This document shows, piece after piece, positions 8,943 to 19,716 of a stretch of 64,000 nucleotides of DNA (position 1 is the stretch's first letter; the number at the start of each line of letters is the position of its first letter). The stretch is taken from contig NZ_CP025249.1 of assembly GCF_009930875.1 (NCBI RefSeq), forward strand, positions 2,418,001 to 2,482,000, given 5' to 3'. This DNA comes from Actinomyces sp. 432. Lineage in GTDB: Bacteria; Actinomycetota; Actinomycetes; Actinomycetales; Actinomycetaceae. Position numbers and translations under genes: made by a program. The notes under the pieces were generated by a model. The model was not told the DNA's origin, searched no databases, and saw only the letters and a list, made by a program, of their open reading frames with translations.

Positions 8943-10319
8943 TCAATCACCGTGCGCGGACGTCTCGAACAGCAGATTGACCTGATCGTTGTAGCTGCTC
9001 AGCGTGGACGCCGGCACGCGATCCACCCAGACCGCATCCACCGCCGGGGTGATGATCGCACTGACGTCGGCACCGAAATAGGTAAGCGGGAAGAAGAAGG
9101 TCTGCCCGCCCTCCTCCAGGTGCACCGTGAAGGCGTCGGTTGACAGCCCGGTCTCCTCAAACACCTCGATGGCCTTCTCCGTGGAGGAGGAGATCGCCGG
9201 GAACACGATCCCGTAGGAGGCGACAATGTCCTGCGCCTCAGCGGTCCCCAGGAATGCCACCCACTGGGAGGCCAGGTCCACCTTGTCGGAGTCCTTCACG
9301 ATGGAGTCTCCCAGGCCGTTGAACAGCGAGGCCCGGTTGCCGTTCGGCCCGATCGGGGTCGGGGCGATGCCCACATTGATGTCCAGGCCCGCGAAGGTGT
9401 TGAACATCCACGCCCCATGGATGGCCATCGCGATCGATCCGGAGCCGAGCTGGATGTCCGTGCTGGTGGCGTCCGAGAAGGCACCGTTGGGGTTCAGATA
9501 CCCCTTGTCCACTAGGCCGAAGTACCAGTCCAGGGTGCGCTGGAAGTCGTCCTCGTCGTAGCGGTAGTGGGTGCCCCAGGTCTCCTGGTCCGTGTAGTGC
9601 CAGTCCCCCACCGTGGCAGTGAAGGGGCTCCACTGGGTCTGTCCGTCGCTGGAGCCGGAGTCCTGAATGCCCAGGCCGTAGACCGCCACATGCTTGGGAT
9701 CGAAGCCCTCCTCGTCACCACGCACCCCGTTGCGGTCCACGGTGAGCCGGGCGAGGATACGCTCGAAGCTGCCGCCGTCGTCGGGATTCCACTGGCAGGC
9801 CTGGATCTCCTCCTCGGAGACTCCGGCCTGGGCGAGCATGTCCTGGTTGTAGAACAACGCCACCGTGTCCCAGTCCTTGGGACAGCCGTACTGGCGACCG
9901 TCCTCTCCCTTCCACAGGTCCAGTAGGCCCTCCTGGAAGGCGGACTCGTCGACGCCGGACCAGGCGGGCTGCTCGTCGAGCGGAACCAGCACGTCCAGAT
10001 CGACGAACTGCGCGAACTTCGCGATGTGGTCCACGAATACGTCCGGGCCGGTGCCGGCAATGAAGCCGGCCGTGAGCTTGGTCCAGTAGTCGCCCCAACC
10101 GATCTGGGTGATGTTGACGGTTATGCCCGTCTTCTCCTTGAAGCGGTCCGCGCAGGCCTGGTACGCCGGTTCCTGGCTGGCATCCCACATCCAGTAGTCG
10201 ATGGTGTTGGACTTGGCCTGCTCGTCATTGCCGGAGCAGGCCGCGAGCGTCAGCGCCGCAGCTCCGGCGAATGCGCCTGTGAACAGGCCGCGGCGAGTGA
10301 GCATGAGCTTGTTGTTCAT
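8943..10319 (-). CDS. ABC transporter sugar-binding lipoprotein
   Basis: 458 residues. An RR-containing signal peptide (LTRRGLF) ends in a lipobox, LTLAAC, with the lipidated cysteine at residue 28; the mature part is a family-1 extracellular solute-binding protein. It should be anchored outside the membrane and deliver sugar to the two permeases encoded upstream in the same operon. The ATG at 10319 is preferred over an in-frame GTG four codons earlier because that GTG lies within the ribosome site (GAGGGA). Co-transcription with an alpha-galactosidase suggests alpha-galactosides such as raffinose or melibiose as ligand; that is inference. No ATPase is encoded here, so a shared MsmK/UgpC-type ATPase elsewhere is expected. 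Confidence 0.9.
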   Translation of the reverse strand: MNNKLMLTRRGLFTGAFAGAAALTLAACSGNDEQAKSNTIDYWMWDASQEPAYQACADRFKEKTGITVNITQIGWGDYWTKLTAGFIAGTGPDVFVDHIAKFAQFVDLDVLVPLDEQPAWSGVDESAFQEGLLDLWKGEDGRQYGCPKDWDTVALFYNQDMLAQAGVSEEEIQACQWNPDDGGSFERILARLTVDRNGVRGDEEGFDPKHVAVYGLGIQDSGSSDGQTQWSPFTATVGDWHYTDQETWGTHYRYDEDDFQRTLDWYFGLVDKGYLNPNGAFSDATSTDIQLGSGSIAMAIHGAWMFNTFAGLDINVGIAPTPIGPNGNRASLFNGLGDSIVKDSDKVDLASQWVAFLGTAEAQDIVASYGIVFPAISSSTEKAIEVFEETGLSTDAFTVHLEEGGQTFFFPLTYFGADVSAIITPAVDAVWVDRVPASTLSSYNDQVNLLFETSAHGD

Positions 10320-10327
10320 CTGGTCCC

Positions 10328-11275
10328 TCACTTGATTCCGGTGAAGCCGATGGAGTTGACGACGCGCTTGGCCGCCGCCATGAACAGCAGCAGCATCGGC
10401 AGGGCGGCCACGAGCGTGGCGGCCATAAGGCCGGACCAGTCGGTGCCGGAGGTGGGTGCCTGGGAGCGGAATACGGCCACGGCCACGGTAAGTACCCGGG
10501 AGGAATCCGTGTAGGAGACCAGCAGTGGCCAGAAGTAGTCATTCCAGGCGGTGATGTAGGTGATGATCGCCAGGGTGGAGATGGGCGCGCTGGCCATCGG
10601 CAGGATGAGTTGGAAGAACACGCGGATCTTCGAGGCGCCGTCGAGCAGGGCCGCCTCCTCCAGCTCCCTGGGGATATTCATGAAGAACTGCCGCAGGAAG
10701 AACACCGCAAAAGGCGTCATGAACATGGTGGGCAGGGCGACGCCCAGCAGGTTGTCGATGAGCCCGATCTGCTTGACCAGCACGAAGTTGGGCAGCAGCG
10801 TGAAGATCGAGGGCACCATCAGCGCCGCCAGGAACAGTGTGAACACGGCGTCCCGGCCGCGCCAGCGCAGGCGGGCAAAGGAGTAGGCCGCCATGGCGGA
10901 GAAGAACACTTGGCCGGCGGTGACCAGCGTGGCCACGATTACCGAGTTGCGCAGGTAGATCCAGAAGTTCATGGACGCACCGGAGCCGCCGTCGGCCAGG
11001 GCCTCCTCGGTGGACTGCATGCCGAATACGCGGGCGAAGCCGCGCAGGTTGATGTCAACCGGCAGGATCGAGGTGGGGTCAGAGGTGATGCCGGCGTTGG
11101 AGGACAGCGCGGTGCGCAGCACCCAGTAGAAGGGCAGGATCGTGATGACCATGACCAGCGCCATGAAGATCCAGGCGATCACCCGGCCAACCGACAGGCC
11201 GCGCTTGTCCGAGCGTCGCTGCTCGGTCTTGGCGCCTGCTGTCACGCCGGTACTTGTGGTGGTGAGAGCGCTCAT
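10328..11275 (-). CDS. ABC sugar transporter permease, MalG-type
   Basis: 315 residues with a hydrophilic N-terminus and about six membrane segments beginning at IAWIFMALVMVITILPFYWVL. The cytoplasmic EAA loop that docks the ATPase is visible as EEAALLDGASKIRVFFQ followed by LILP. It pairs with the MalF-type permease encoded just upstream (15 bp gap), and the binding protein follows 8 bp after its stop, indicating one operon with translational proximity. Carbohydrate-uptake-1 family membership is clear; the substrate is inferred from the alpha-galactosidase. Confidence 0.92.
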   Translation of the reverse strand: MSALTTTSTGVTAGAKTEQRRSDKRGLSVGRVIAWIFMALVMVITILPFYWVLRTALSSNAGITSDPTSILPVDINLRGFARVFGMQSTEEALADGGSGASMNFWIYLRNSVIVATLVTAGQVFFSAMAAYSFARLRWRGRDAVFTLFLAALMVPSIFTLLPNFVLVKQIGLIDNLLGVALPTMFMTPFAVFFLRQFFMNIPRELEEAALLDGASKIRVFFQLILPMASAPISTLAIITYITAWNDYFWPLLVSYTDSSRVLTVAVAVFRSQAPTSGTDWSGLMAATLVAALPMLLLFMAAAKRVVNSIGFTGIK

Positions 11276-11290
11276 GGTTAGTCGTTCCTC

Positions 11291-12199
11291 TCAGTCCAGG
11301 TCCGTCTCGCCCGCACGGGTCATGCGGTACTGGAGAATCGTGATCGCGGCCAGGACGATCAGCAACCCCACCGCCATGGCGGAGGCGTAGCCGAACTGGA
11401 AGCGTCCGAAGGCCATGTCGTAGATGTAGTACTGCAGTACGCGGCTGGCATTGACCGGGCCACCCTGGGTGGTAACCGAAACGGTGTCGAACACCTGGAA
11501 GGACCCGATCATCGTCATGATCAGCACCAGGGCCAGGATGGGCCGCAGCAGTGGCACCGTGATCCTCCAGAACATGGTCCACTCGCTGGCGCCGTCCATC
11601 TTGCCGGCCTCGTAGACCGTGTTCGGGATCGACTGCAAGCCCGCGAAGATGAGCAGGGCGGTGTAGCCCACGTGCCGCCACACATTGATCATCGCGATCG
11701 TGGGGATCGCCAGGGACGAGGAGAAGAAGTTGACGCTCTCCCCGGTGATGGCGGAGATGATCTCATTGGAAATGCCCAGCGTATTATCCAGGATCCACAG
11801 CCACAGCATGGCGACGACGACGTTGGACACCAGGTAGGGGGTCAGCACGATCGAGCGCACCAGGGTGGACTGCGTCAACCGCTGCATGAGCACGGCAATG
11901 ATCAGCGCCAGGACGGTCTGGAAGCCGATATTGATCAGCACGTACTCCAGGGTGACGCGCACGGCGTTCCAGAAGATCGAGTCGCCGACCATGCGCTGGT
12001 AGTTGGCCAGCCCCGTGAACTGCTCCGGGGTCAGCAGGTTGTACTCGGTGAATGACAGCCAGATGCCCCGGATGAGGGGCCAGATGTAGAAGGCGATCAG
12101 ACCGATGCCGGCGGGAATGATGAAGGCGATGCCCAGCAGGCGGTCATCCTTCGGTTTCCTGCGCAGCGCCGGTGCAGCCGCGGCGGTCGCTGTGGACAT
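11291..12199 (-). CDS. ABC sugar transporter permease, MalF-type
   Basis: 302 residues with about six membrane segments; the first is LLGIAFIIPAGIGLIAFYIW. It has the MalF-like segment GLANYQRMVGD and the EAA loop YEAGKMDGASEWTMFWRIT before VPLLRP. It forms the heterodimeric channel with the MalG-type permease that follows 15 bp downstream. The ATG at 12199 is chosen for its upstream GGAAC/GGAG ribosome site; an upstream in-frame start would add 18 residues without a good site. It lies between the alpha-galactosidase and the second permease in the operon. Confidence 0.92.
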   Translation of the reverse strand: MSTATAAAAPALRRKPKDDRLLGIAFIIPAGIGLIAFYIWPLIRGIWLSFTEYNLLTPEQFTGLANYQRMVGDSIFWNAVRVTLEYVLINIGFQTVLALIIAVLMQRLTQSTLVRSIVLTPYLVSNVVVAMLWLWILDNTLGISNEIISAITGESVNFFSSSLAIPTIAMINVWRHVGYTALLIFAGLQSIPNTVYEAGKMDGASEWTMFWRITVPLLRPILALVLIMTMIGSFQVFDTVSVTTQGGPVNASRVLQYYIYDMAFGRFQFGYASAMAVGLLIVLAAITILQYRMTRAGETDLD

Positions 12200-12334
12200 G
12201 TACGGTGCTCCGTTCCTGGCGGTGAAATGGGATTGGGAATACAAGACGGACAACGGCTCGTGGGCGGGGGCGTCGCCCGCGCGCGCCGCGGTCCGCGGCG
12301 GATACGCAAGCGGGTCCGTGCCCGCTTCGCTGCC

Positions 12335-14518
12335 TCAGACGGCGGTGACGCGCACCAGCAGCGAGTGGTCGGGATGGATGACTGGCAGCGAGAGCCCGGT
12401 GGTCGCCAGGTACGAGCCCGGCAGCACCACGCCCTCCGGGCGGGTCCAGGCGGCCTGATACATGTGCCCCTCGTACAGGGGCGTTGCCAGCTGCACCCGG
12501 TAGGTGCGCTCCGGGTCCAGGCCGGGCAGGGGCCGAGGGGCGCCCGGCCAGGTGAGCGCCTGCCCCAGGCCGGTCAGTCCGAACAGGGCCTCTGAGCGGT
12601 CCGGGGCGACGACGCCCTGGATGCGCACGGCGTCGTCCTCATCGACGTCGGCGTGGACCACGGTGCCGGAGTGCAGCAGGGGGCGCAACTGCTTGTGCAG
12701 GGCGATCAGCTCGGCGAGGCCCCGCTTGTCCGCGTCGGTGGCGCTCAGCAGGTCCCACTCAACACCCATATGCCCCCACAGGGCGGTGGCGGCGCGGAAG
12801 GAGACGTCGAGGCTGCGCAGCGTGGTGTGGTCCCGGCCGGCACCGACGTGGGTGCCGATCAGCTCGGGAGGCAGCAGCGTCATGGTGCCGCGGTTGATGT
12901 TGGCGCGATCATGGGCGTCGTTGCAGTCGGAGGTCCACACGCGCTGGGTGTGCTCGATTATCCCCAGGTCGATGCGCCCACCGCCACCGCAGCAGGACTC
13001 GATCTCCAACCCCGGGAAGCGCTCGTGAAGGGCGTCCAGGAGGCGGTACAGGGCCAGGGTCTGCTCGTGGACGGCCGGGGCGCCGTAGCGGGTGCCGAGT
13101 GCGGCGTTGGGGGCCATGTGCCCGGCGGCGAGCACCGTGGAGTTGTGGTCCCACTTGATGTAGGCCAGGTCCAGCCGCTCCACCAGGTCGCTGATGGCCT
13201 GATACAGGTAGTCCCAGGCGCCGGGTGCGGTCAGGTCCAGGACCCGCTGGTTGCGGTGCTCCACCGCGCCGCCGGCGCCGTCGGACAGGACCCAGTCCGG
13301 GTGGGCGCGGGCCAGGTCGGAGTCGAGGTTGACCATCTCCGGCTCGAACCACAGCCCCAGCTCCATGCCGAGGGAGCGCACGTGCTGCGCCAGCGGTTCC
13401 AGCCCGGTGGGCCAGACCTCCGCGGAGACCTGCCAGTCCCCCAGGCCGGAGGTGTCGTCGCGGCGGGACCCGAACCAGCCGTCGTCAATGACGAAGCGCT
13501 CAATGCCGATTGCCGCGGCCTCGTCGGCCAGGGCCTTGAGGGTGTTCAGGTCGTGTTTGAAGTAGACGGCCTCCCAGATATTGAGCAGGACCGGCCGGGG
13601 CCGCGACGGATAGGAGGGCAAGGCACGCACGTGGGCATGCGAGCGGGCGGCCAGGGCGTCCAGGCCCTCACCCCAGGAGCCGACTACCCACGGGCTGGTG
13701 TAGCTCTGGCCGGGGCCGAGCACGACCTCGCCGGGTTGGAGCAGCTCCCCCGCCCCGAGCAGCCGGTAGCCCTGCTGCGGATGGGACGCCAATGCGCGGG
13801 TATTGCCCGACCAGGCGAGGTGAACGGCGTGTACTCGGCCGCGGTGCCAGCCGAAGCCGGGCGTGCCCGCGGCCAACCAGGTTGCGGCGTCGTGCCCCGT
13901 GCGCCCCTCCCAGGACTCACGCAGGCGGGTGCCGGGGGCGAAGGGGGTGCGGACCGGCTGGCGCTCAAAGGCGTGGTGCCCGGTGAAGTCCAGCAGCTCG
14001 GTGGCATCGGAGGGAACCGGCAGCACGGGGGTGATCTCGTCGACCTCCAGCGGCGCGGCGCCGGGGCCTGCGGTATCGGCGACCTCGGCGCGCAGGCGGA
14101 CGATACCGGTCGGCTCCAGCCGCAGCACGGTGGTCAGCTCGATCCCGTGGACCGGATCGGTGGCGGTGGAGGTGACGACGTCGGCCCACCCGCCGGGCGC
14201 CTCGACGGTCTCGACGCTGTGGTTGACGGACTCGGGGTGCACGGAGAAGGCGGAGCCGTCCGCGCGGTGCAGCAGGACGGCCGGGCGAGCCGACCAGCCC
14301 AGGTGCGGCAGCGGCAGCACGGGCAGGTCCGGCGTGGTCCAAGTCTGGTTGGAGCCGGTGCTCGTGTTCTGGGCGATGCCGACATCGGCCAGCGCCGCGC
14401 CGTCGAGCTCGCCCAGGTCCTCACCCCAGTGGCGGACCACCGGGTGACGGTCGGGTAGGAGGCTCAGGACCAGCGAGGTGCCGCCGCGGCGCAGGTGGAC
14501 GATGGGGGAATCGGGCAC
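12335..14518 (-). CDS. Alpha-galactosidase, glycoside hydrolase family 36
   Basis: 727 residues, the normal GH36 length. An N-terminal beta-sandwich precedes the catalytic barrel. The nucleophile is D457 in YIKWDHN, and the acid/base is probably D531 in WTSDCND; ESCCGGGGRIDLG (around residue 508) is the substrate-binding CxxGGGR-type segment. It hydrolyses terminal alpha-1,6-galactose from melibiose, raffinose and related sugars. No signal peptide is present, so it acts in the cytoplasm on imported oligosaccharide. It is first in an operon with two permeases and a binding protein. The GTG start follows AAAGGAG, and a near-consensus promoter lies at 14615-14643. Confidence 0.94.
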   Translation of the reverse strand: MPDSPIVHLRRGGTSLVLSLLPDRHPVVRHWGEDLGELDGAALADVGIAQNTSTGSNQTWTTPDLPVLPLPHLGWSARPAVLLHRADGSAFSVHPESVNHSVETVEAPGGWADVVTSTATDPVHGIELTTVLRLEPTGIVRLRAEVADTAGPGAAPLEVDEITPVLPVPSDATELLDFTGHHAFERQPVRTPFAPGTRLRESWEGRTGHDAATWLAAGTPGFGWHRGRVHAVHLAWSGNTRALASHPQQGYRLLGAGELLQPGEVVLGPGQSYTSPWVVGSWGEGLDALAARSHAHVRALPSYPSRPRPVLLNIWEAVYFKHDLNTLKALADEAAAIGIERFVIDDGWFGSRRDDTSGLGDWQVSAEVWPTGLEPLAQHVRSLGMELGLWFEPEMVNLDSDLARAHPDWVLSDGAGGAVEHRNQRVLDLTAPGAWDYLYQAISDLVERLDLAYIKWDHNSTVLAAGHMAPNAALGTRYGAPAVHEQTLALYRLLDALHERFPGLEIESCCGGGGRIDLGIIEHTQRVWTSDCNDAHDRANINRGTMTLLPPELIGTHVGAGRDHTTLRSLDVSFRAATALWGHMGVEWDLLSATDADKRGLAELIALHKQLRPLLHSGTVVHADVDEDDAVRIQGVVAPDRSEALFGLTGLGQALTWPGAPRPLPGLDPERTYRVQLATPLYEGHMYQAAWTRPEGVVLPGSYLATTGLSLPVIHPDHSLLVRVTAV

Positions 14519-14614
14519 GGGGTCTCCTTTGACATGGGCAGAATCGCGGACGAGTTACGAGTGCAGCCCGATTGGTGGGGTGCCGCGACGCCGCGGCGCG
14601 GGATGCGAGATTAT

Positions 14615-14643
14615 TTTATAGTCGAAGAAATACGTGACGTCAA
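14615..14643 (-). promoter_or_regulatory. Sigma-70-type promoter of the alpha-galactoside operon
   Basis: On the minus strand TTGACG (14638-14643) and TATAAA (14615-14620) are separated by exactly 17 nt, about 100 nt upstream of the alpha-galactosidase. The box lies in a locally AT-rich patch, unusual in this genome. No clear operator is seen next to it. Confidence 0.7.
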
Positions 14644-14739
14644 GCATGCGCAGCCTGACCGTAACCTCCACCGCGACACGCTCCACAAACCGGATGCGGT
14701 GCCGCCGACCCGCCCCAACGGCCCCCGCCGCCGGCTGCG

Positions 14740-15864
14740 TCAGCTCGGCTCGTATGGGGCCACCACGATCTCAACCCGCTGCAGCTCCTTGACATCGGCG
14801 TATCCGGTGGTGGCGAGCGTGCGCCGCAGGGCACCCATGAGGTTCAGGGTGCCGTCGGCGCGGTCCGAGGGTCCGGACAGGATCTGCTCCATGGTGCCCA
14901 CCGTGCCCACGTGGCTGCGGTAGCCTCGGGGCAGCCGCTCATGGCGGGCCTCGGCACCCCAGTGGTAGCCGCCGCCGGGGGCCTCCTGGGCACGGGCGAG
15001 TGCGGCGCCGAGCATAACGGCGTCGGCACCGCAGGCGATGGCCTTGACGACGTCGCCGGAGTTGCCGACCGAGCCGTCGGCAATGACATGCACGTAGCGC
15101 CCGCCGGACTCGTCCATGTAGTCACGGCGAGCCGCTGCGACGTCGGCGACGGCAGTGGCCATGGGCATGTGGAGGCCGAGGACCTGCCGCACGGAGGAGG
15201 AGGCACCTCCGCCCTGGCCAACCAGCACACCCGCCGCGCCGGTGCGCATCAGGTGCAGGGCCGCGGTGTAGGTGGTCACGCCGCCGACCACCACGGGCAC
15301 GTCCAGCTCGTAGATGAAGCGCTTGAGGTTCAGGGGCTCGACCGACCCGGAGACGTGCTCGGCGGAGACGACCGAGCCGCGGATGACCAGCAGGTCGACG
15401 CCGGCGTCGACGACGGTGCGCCAGTGCCGCTGGGTCTGGGAGGGGCTGAGGCGCCCGGCGACGACAACTCCTGCCTGCCGGATCTCCTCCAGGCGGGAGG
15501 CGATGAGCTCGGGGCGCACCGGGGGACGATAGACGTCCTGAAGCACGGCGGTGGCCTGCTCGGGTGCGGCGGAGCGGATGCGCTCAAGGGCGGGGGTCGG
15601 GTCCTCGTAGCGGGTCCACAGCCCTTCCAGGTCCAGGACGCCGATGCCGCCGAGCCGCCCAACCAGAATCGCCGTCTCGGGGCTCATCACCGAGTCCATG
15701 GGCGAGGCCATCACCGGCAGGTCCACGTGGTAGGCGTCCAGCTGCCAGCCGACGCGCACATCGCGCACGTCACGGGTGCGGCGCGCCGGAACCAGTGCAA
15801 TGTCATCGAAGGAATAGGCCTGGCGGGCGCGCTTGTCCCGCCCGATCTCGATCTCACCGCTCAC
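14740..15864 (-). CDS. guaB3: GuaB3-family IMP dehydrogenase-related protein
   Basis: 374 residues from a GTG at 15864, which gives the start SGEIEIGRDKRARQAYSFDDIALVPARRTR that is typical of the family. It has the IMPDH/GMPR barrel (MASPMDSVMSP, later GVLVGQGGG and IADGSVGNSGD) but no CBS pair, unlike guaB. GuaB3 is an actinobacterial paralogue; in Streptomyces and cyanobacteria members have been linked to GMP reduction, though the role here is unproven. In-frame ATGs 3 and 7 codons upstream are possible starts. It lies downstream of guaB on the same strand, separated by a plus-strand exonuclease gene. Confidence 0.88.
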   Translation of the reverse strand: MSGEIEIGRDKRARQAYSFDDIALVPARRTRDVRDVRVGWQLDAYHVDLPVMASPMDSVMSPETAILVGRLGGIGVLDLEGLWTRYEDPTPALERIRSAAPEQATAVLQDVYRPPVRPELIASRLEEIRQAGVVVAGRLSPSQTQRHWRTVVDAGVDLLVIRGSVVSAEHVSGSVEPLNLKRFIYELDVPVVVGGVTTYTAALHLMRTGAAGVLVGQGGGASSSVRQVLGLHMPMATAVADVAAARRDYMDESGGRYVHVIADGSVGNSGDVVKAIACGADAVMLGAALARAQEAPGGGYHWGAEARHERLPRGYRSHVGTVGTMEQILSGPSDRADGTLNLMGALRRTLATTGYADVKELQRVEIVVAPYEPS

Positions 15865-16447
15865 GAAGAGCATCGTAGCTGGCACGCAGCGCGGACAACC
15901 GCCGCGAACTCCGGTGAGCTGCTCCCCATTCTCCGCGGCTTGCAGGCGCGGTGGTTGCGCGAGGTCGGCTACTACGCCCGTTGGGCGTTAACAACGCTAC
16001 TTAACGGCCTGCTGTATACCTCCCAGCCCTTCAGCAGGCCGTTAACAGGCGTTGTTAACCCCGAAGTGGCGTAGCAGATGGCCCCGCTTCCGGGCACGAG
16101 GATCAGGTGGCTAGGTGGGGTGGGGGCTGGTTGTGCGTTGGCGACCTTGACGGGGTCCACTGTCCGCTTCGCCGGCCCGTCGTGCCCGCGCCCGGCATGC
16201 GACGCGGCGCTCTGGCACGGACCCGGCCGGGTCCCGGCACTCCACTTGGAGCGGGTTTCCGCGGTTGGACGGATTCCCGCAGTTGGAGCGTCTGAAAGTG
16301 CGTTTCAGGCGGCCAACGGCGCGCGGGCGGTCCCACTGCGGGCCGCTCCTGTTTCCAAGCCTGTCCCGACCGCAGAATCATGTTCACACCGGCGCGGCCT
16401 GTGCCGGTCGCGCTATTCGTGTCAGTGGGCGGTGGCACACTCGGCAT
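15865..16447. other. Gene-free region with inverted and tandem repeats
   Basis: No supported gene lies between guaB3 and the exonuclease. The region contains the long hairpin at 15987-16059, a short tandem series of TTGGA-led units at 16246-16289 and a small hairpin CTGAAA-GTGCG-TTTCAG at 16292-16308. The upstream region of guaB3 shows no clear promoter. Confidence 0.5.
15987..16059. repeat. Long inverted repeat (28-nt arms, 17-nt loop)
   Basis: Left arm 15987-16014 and right arm 16032-16059 pair perfectly except for a 3-nt internal mismatch: an outer 11-bp helix GTTAACAACGC and an inner 14-bp helix TTAACGGCCTGCTG. There is no T-run, and the spot is intergenic upstream of guaB3. It may be a repeat element or a structured terminator. 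Confidence 0.7.
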
Positions 16448-17212
16448 ATGAGCGAGCAACCAGTATCCAATCCGGCCACGGCGCCCGACTCCTGGGCCGA
16501 CGGCCCACTGCTCGGGTTCGACACCGAGACCACCGGCGTCTCCCCCACCACGGACCGGCTGGTGACGGCTGCACTGGTCGCCCGCGGCCCGCGTGGCGCG
16601 GACGGCGCCCGCCCGCAGCGCATCACCACCTGGCTTGCGGACCCGGGCGTGGAGATCCCCGACTCCGCCTCCGCCGTACACGGCATCTCCACTGCGCGCG
16701 CCCGCGCCGAGGGCCGCCCGGTTGACCAGGTGCTGGAGGAGGTGGCAGCGGCGCTGACCCAGGCGATGTCGGCCGGCACGCCTGTGGTTGCATACAACGC
16801 GGCCTATGACTTGGCCCTGCTGGAGACGGAGCTAGTCCGCCACGGCCTGCCCACCGTGCGCCAGCGGCTCGGCAGAGAGCTGGGCCCCGTGGTGGATCCA
16901 CTCGTGATCGACCGGAGGGTGAACCGCTATCGCAAGGGCAAGCGGCGTCTGACGGACCTGTGCGCGTTCTACGGCGTGGATCCCCAGGCGGGCGGCCTGC
17001 ACACGGCCGAGGTGGACGTGGTGGCCACGCTGGACGTACTGGACGCCATGGCCTGCGCCCACCCGGAGATCGCCCGTATTCCGCGCACGGAGCTGATGTC
17101 CTGGCAAGCGGCGGCGCACCGTGACTGGGCGGTTTCCTTCAACGAGTTCCTGCGCCGCCGTGGCCGCACGCCCGACGTCAACACCTCCTGGCCACTGCCC
17201 GACGGCATGTGA
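16448..17212 (+). CDS. DnaQ-like 3'-5' exonuclease (DEDDh)
   Basis: 254 residues. The DEDDh exonuclease motifs are visible: Exo I GFDTETTGVSP near residue 24, Exo II YNAAYDLALLE in the middle, and Exo III HTAEVDVVATLDVL. It resembles the epsilon proofreading subunit of DNA polymerase III and related stand-alone exonucleases; no C-terminal domain identifies which. The ATG at 16448 begins just ahead of the catalytic domain, although the frame is open further upstream. It is on the opposite strand to guaB and guaB3 and sits between them, so it looks like an insertion into that conserved pair. Confidence 0.86.
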   Translation: MSEQPVSNPATAPDSWADGPLLGFDTETTGVSPTTDRLVTAALVARGPRGADGARPQRITTWLADPGVEIPDSASAVHGISTARARAEGRPVDQVLEEVAAALTQAMSAGTPVVAYNAAYDLALLETELVRHGLPTVRQRLGRELGPVVDPLVIDRRVNRYRKGKRRLTDLCAFYGVDPQAGGLHTAEVDVVATLDVLDAMACAHPEIARIPRTELMSWQAAAHRDWAVSFNEFLRRRGRTPDVNTSWPLPDGM

Positions 17213-17406
17213 AGGCGCCGCCGGCGGACCGGCTCCCCAGGGCTCCGGCACGCCCGGTGAAGGCGCGCGGCGCGCCCAGCCAGCGCCCAGCCCAGTCAGG
17301 GCCCACCGCGTGCACGGCGATACCTCACGGCGTGCCCAGCGAAGACGCGCAGCGCGCCCAGCCAGCGCCCGCCGCGAGCGCAGTGATTCCTCACGGAACG
17401 CCCAGG

Positions 17407-19500
<2,094 letters not shown>

Positions 19501-19525
19501 CTAAGCGCCTCGCGCACCACAGCAG

Positions 19526-19555
19526 AATCTACGCGCGGCTTTAGCACTCAGTCAA
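19526..19555 (-). promoter_or_regulatory. groES promoter embedded in CIRCE
   Basis: On the minus strand TTGACT (19550-19555) lies inside the CIRCE spacer and TAGATT (19526-19531) follows after 18 nt. This predicts a leader of about 140 nt before groES and a simple HrcA occlusion mechanism. Confidence 0.65.
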
Positions 19556-19567
19556 CGCGAGTGCTAA
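19541..19567 (-). promoter_or_regulatory. CIRCE operator for HrcA
   Basis: TTAGCACTC (19541-19549), a 9-nt spacer and GAGTGCTAA (19559-19567) match the CIRCE consensus perfectly, with a further 3 bp of symmetry on each side. It overlaps the -35 of the groES promoter. Confidence 0.97.
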
Positions 19568-19716
19568 AGCAGTCATGGCGGTTCGCCGTAGGCGTGCTCC
19601 GCCAGGCGCCCGCCACCCAACACGTCCTGCCCCTAGCCGAACCACCTTCGGCATTGCGGCAATGCGCCGGGCCGACGGGCGGCCCCGCTGCCTCTCCCAG
19701 CCTACCCGCGGGCGGC

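Noticed and set aside
12653..14458. 601-codon plus-strand open frame opposite the alpha-galactosidase
   Set aside because: Antisense to a gene with all GH36 motifs; the translation is Gly/Val/Gln-rich without domains.
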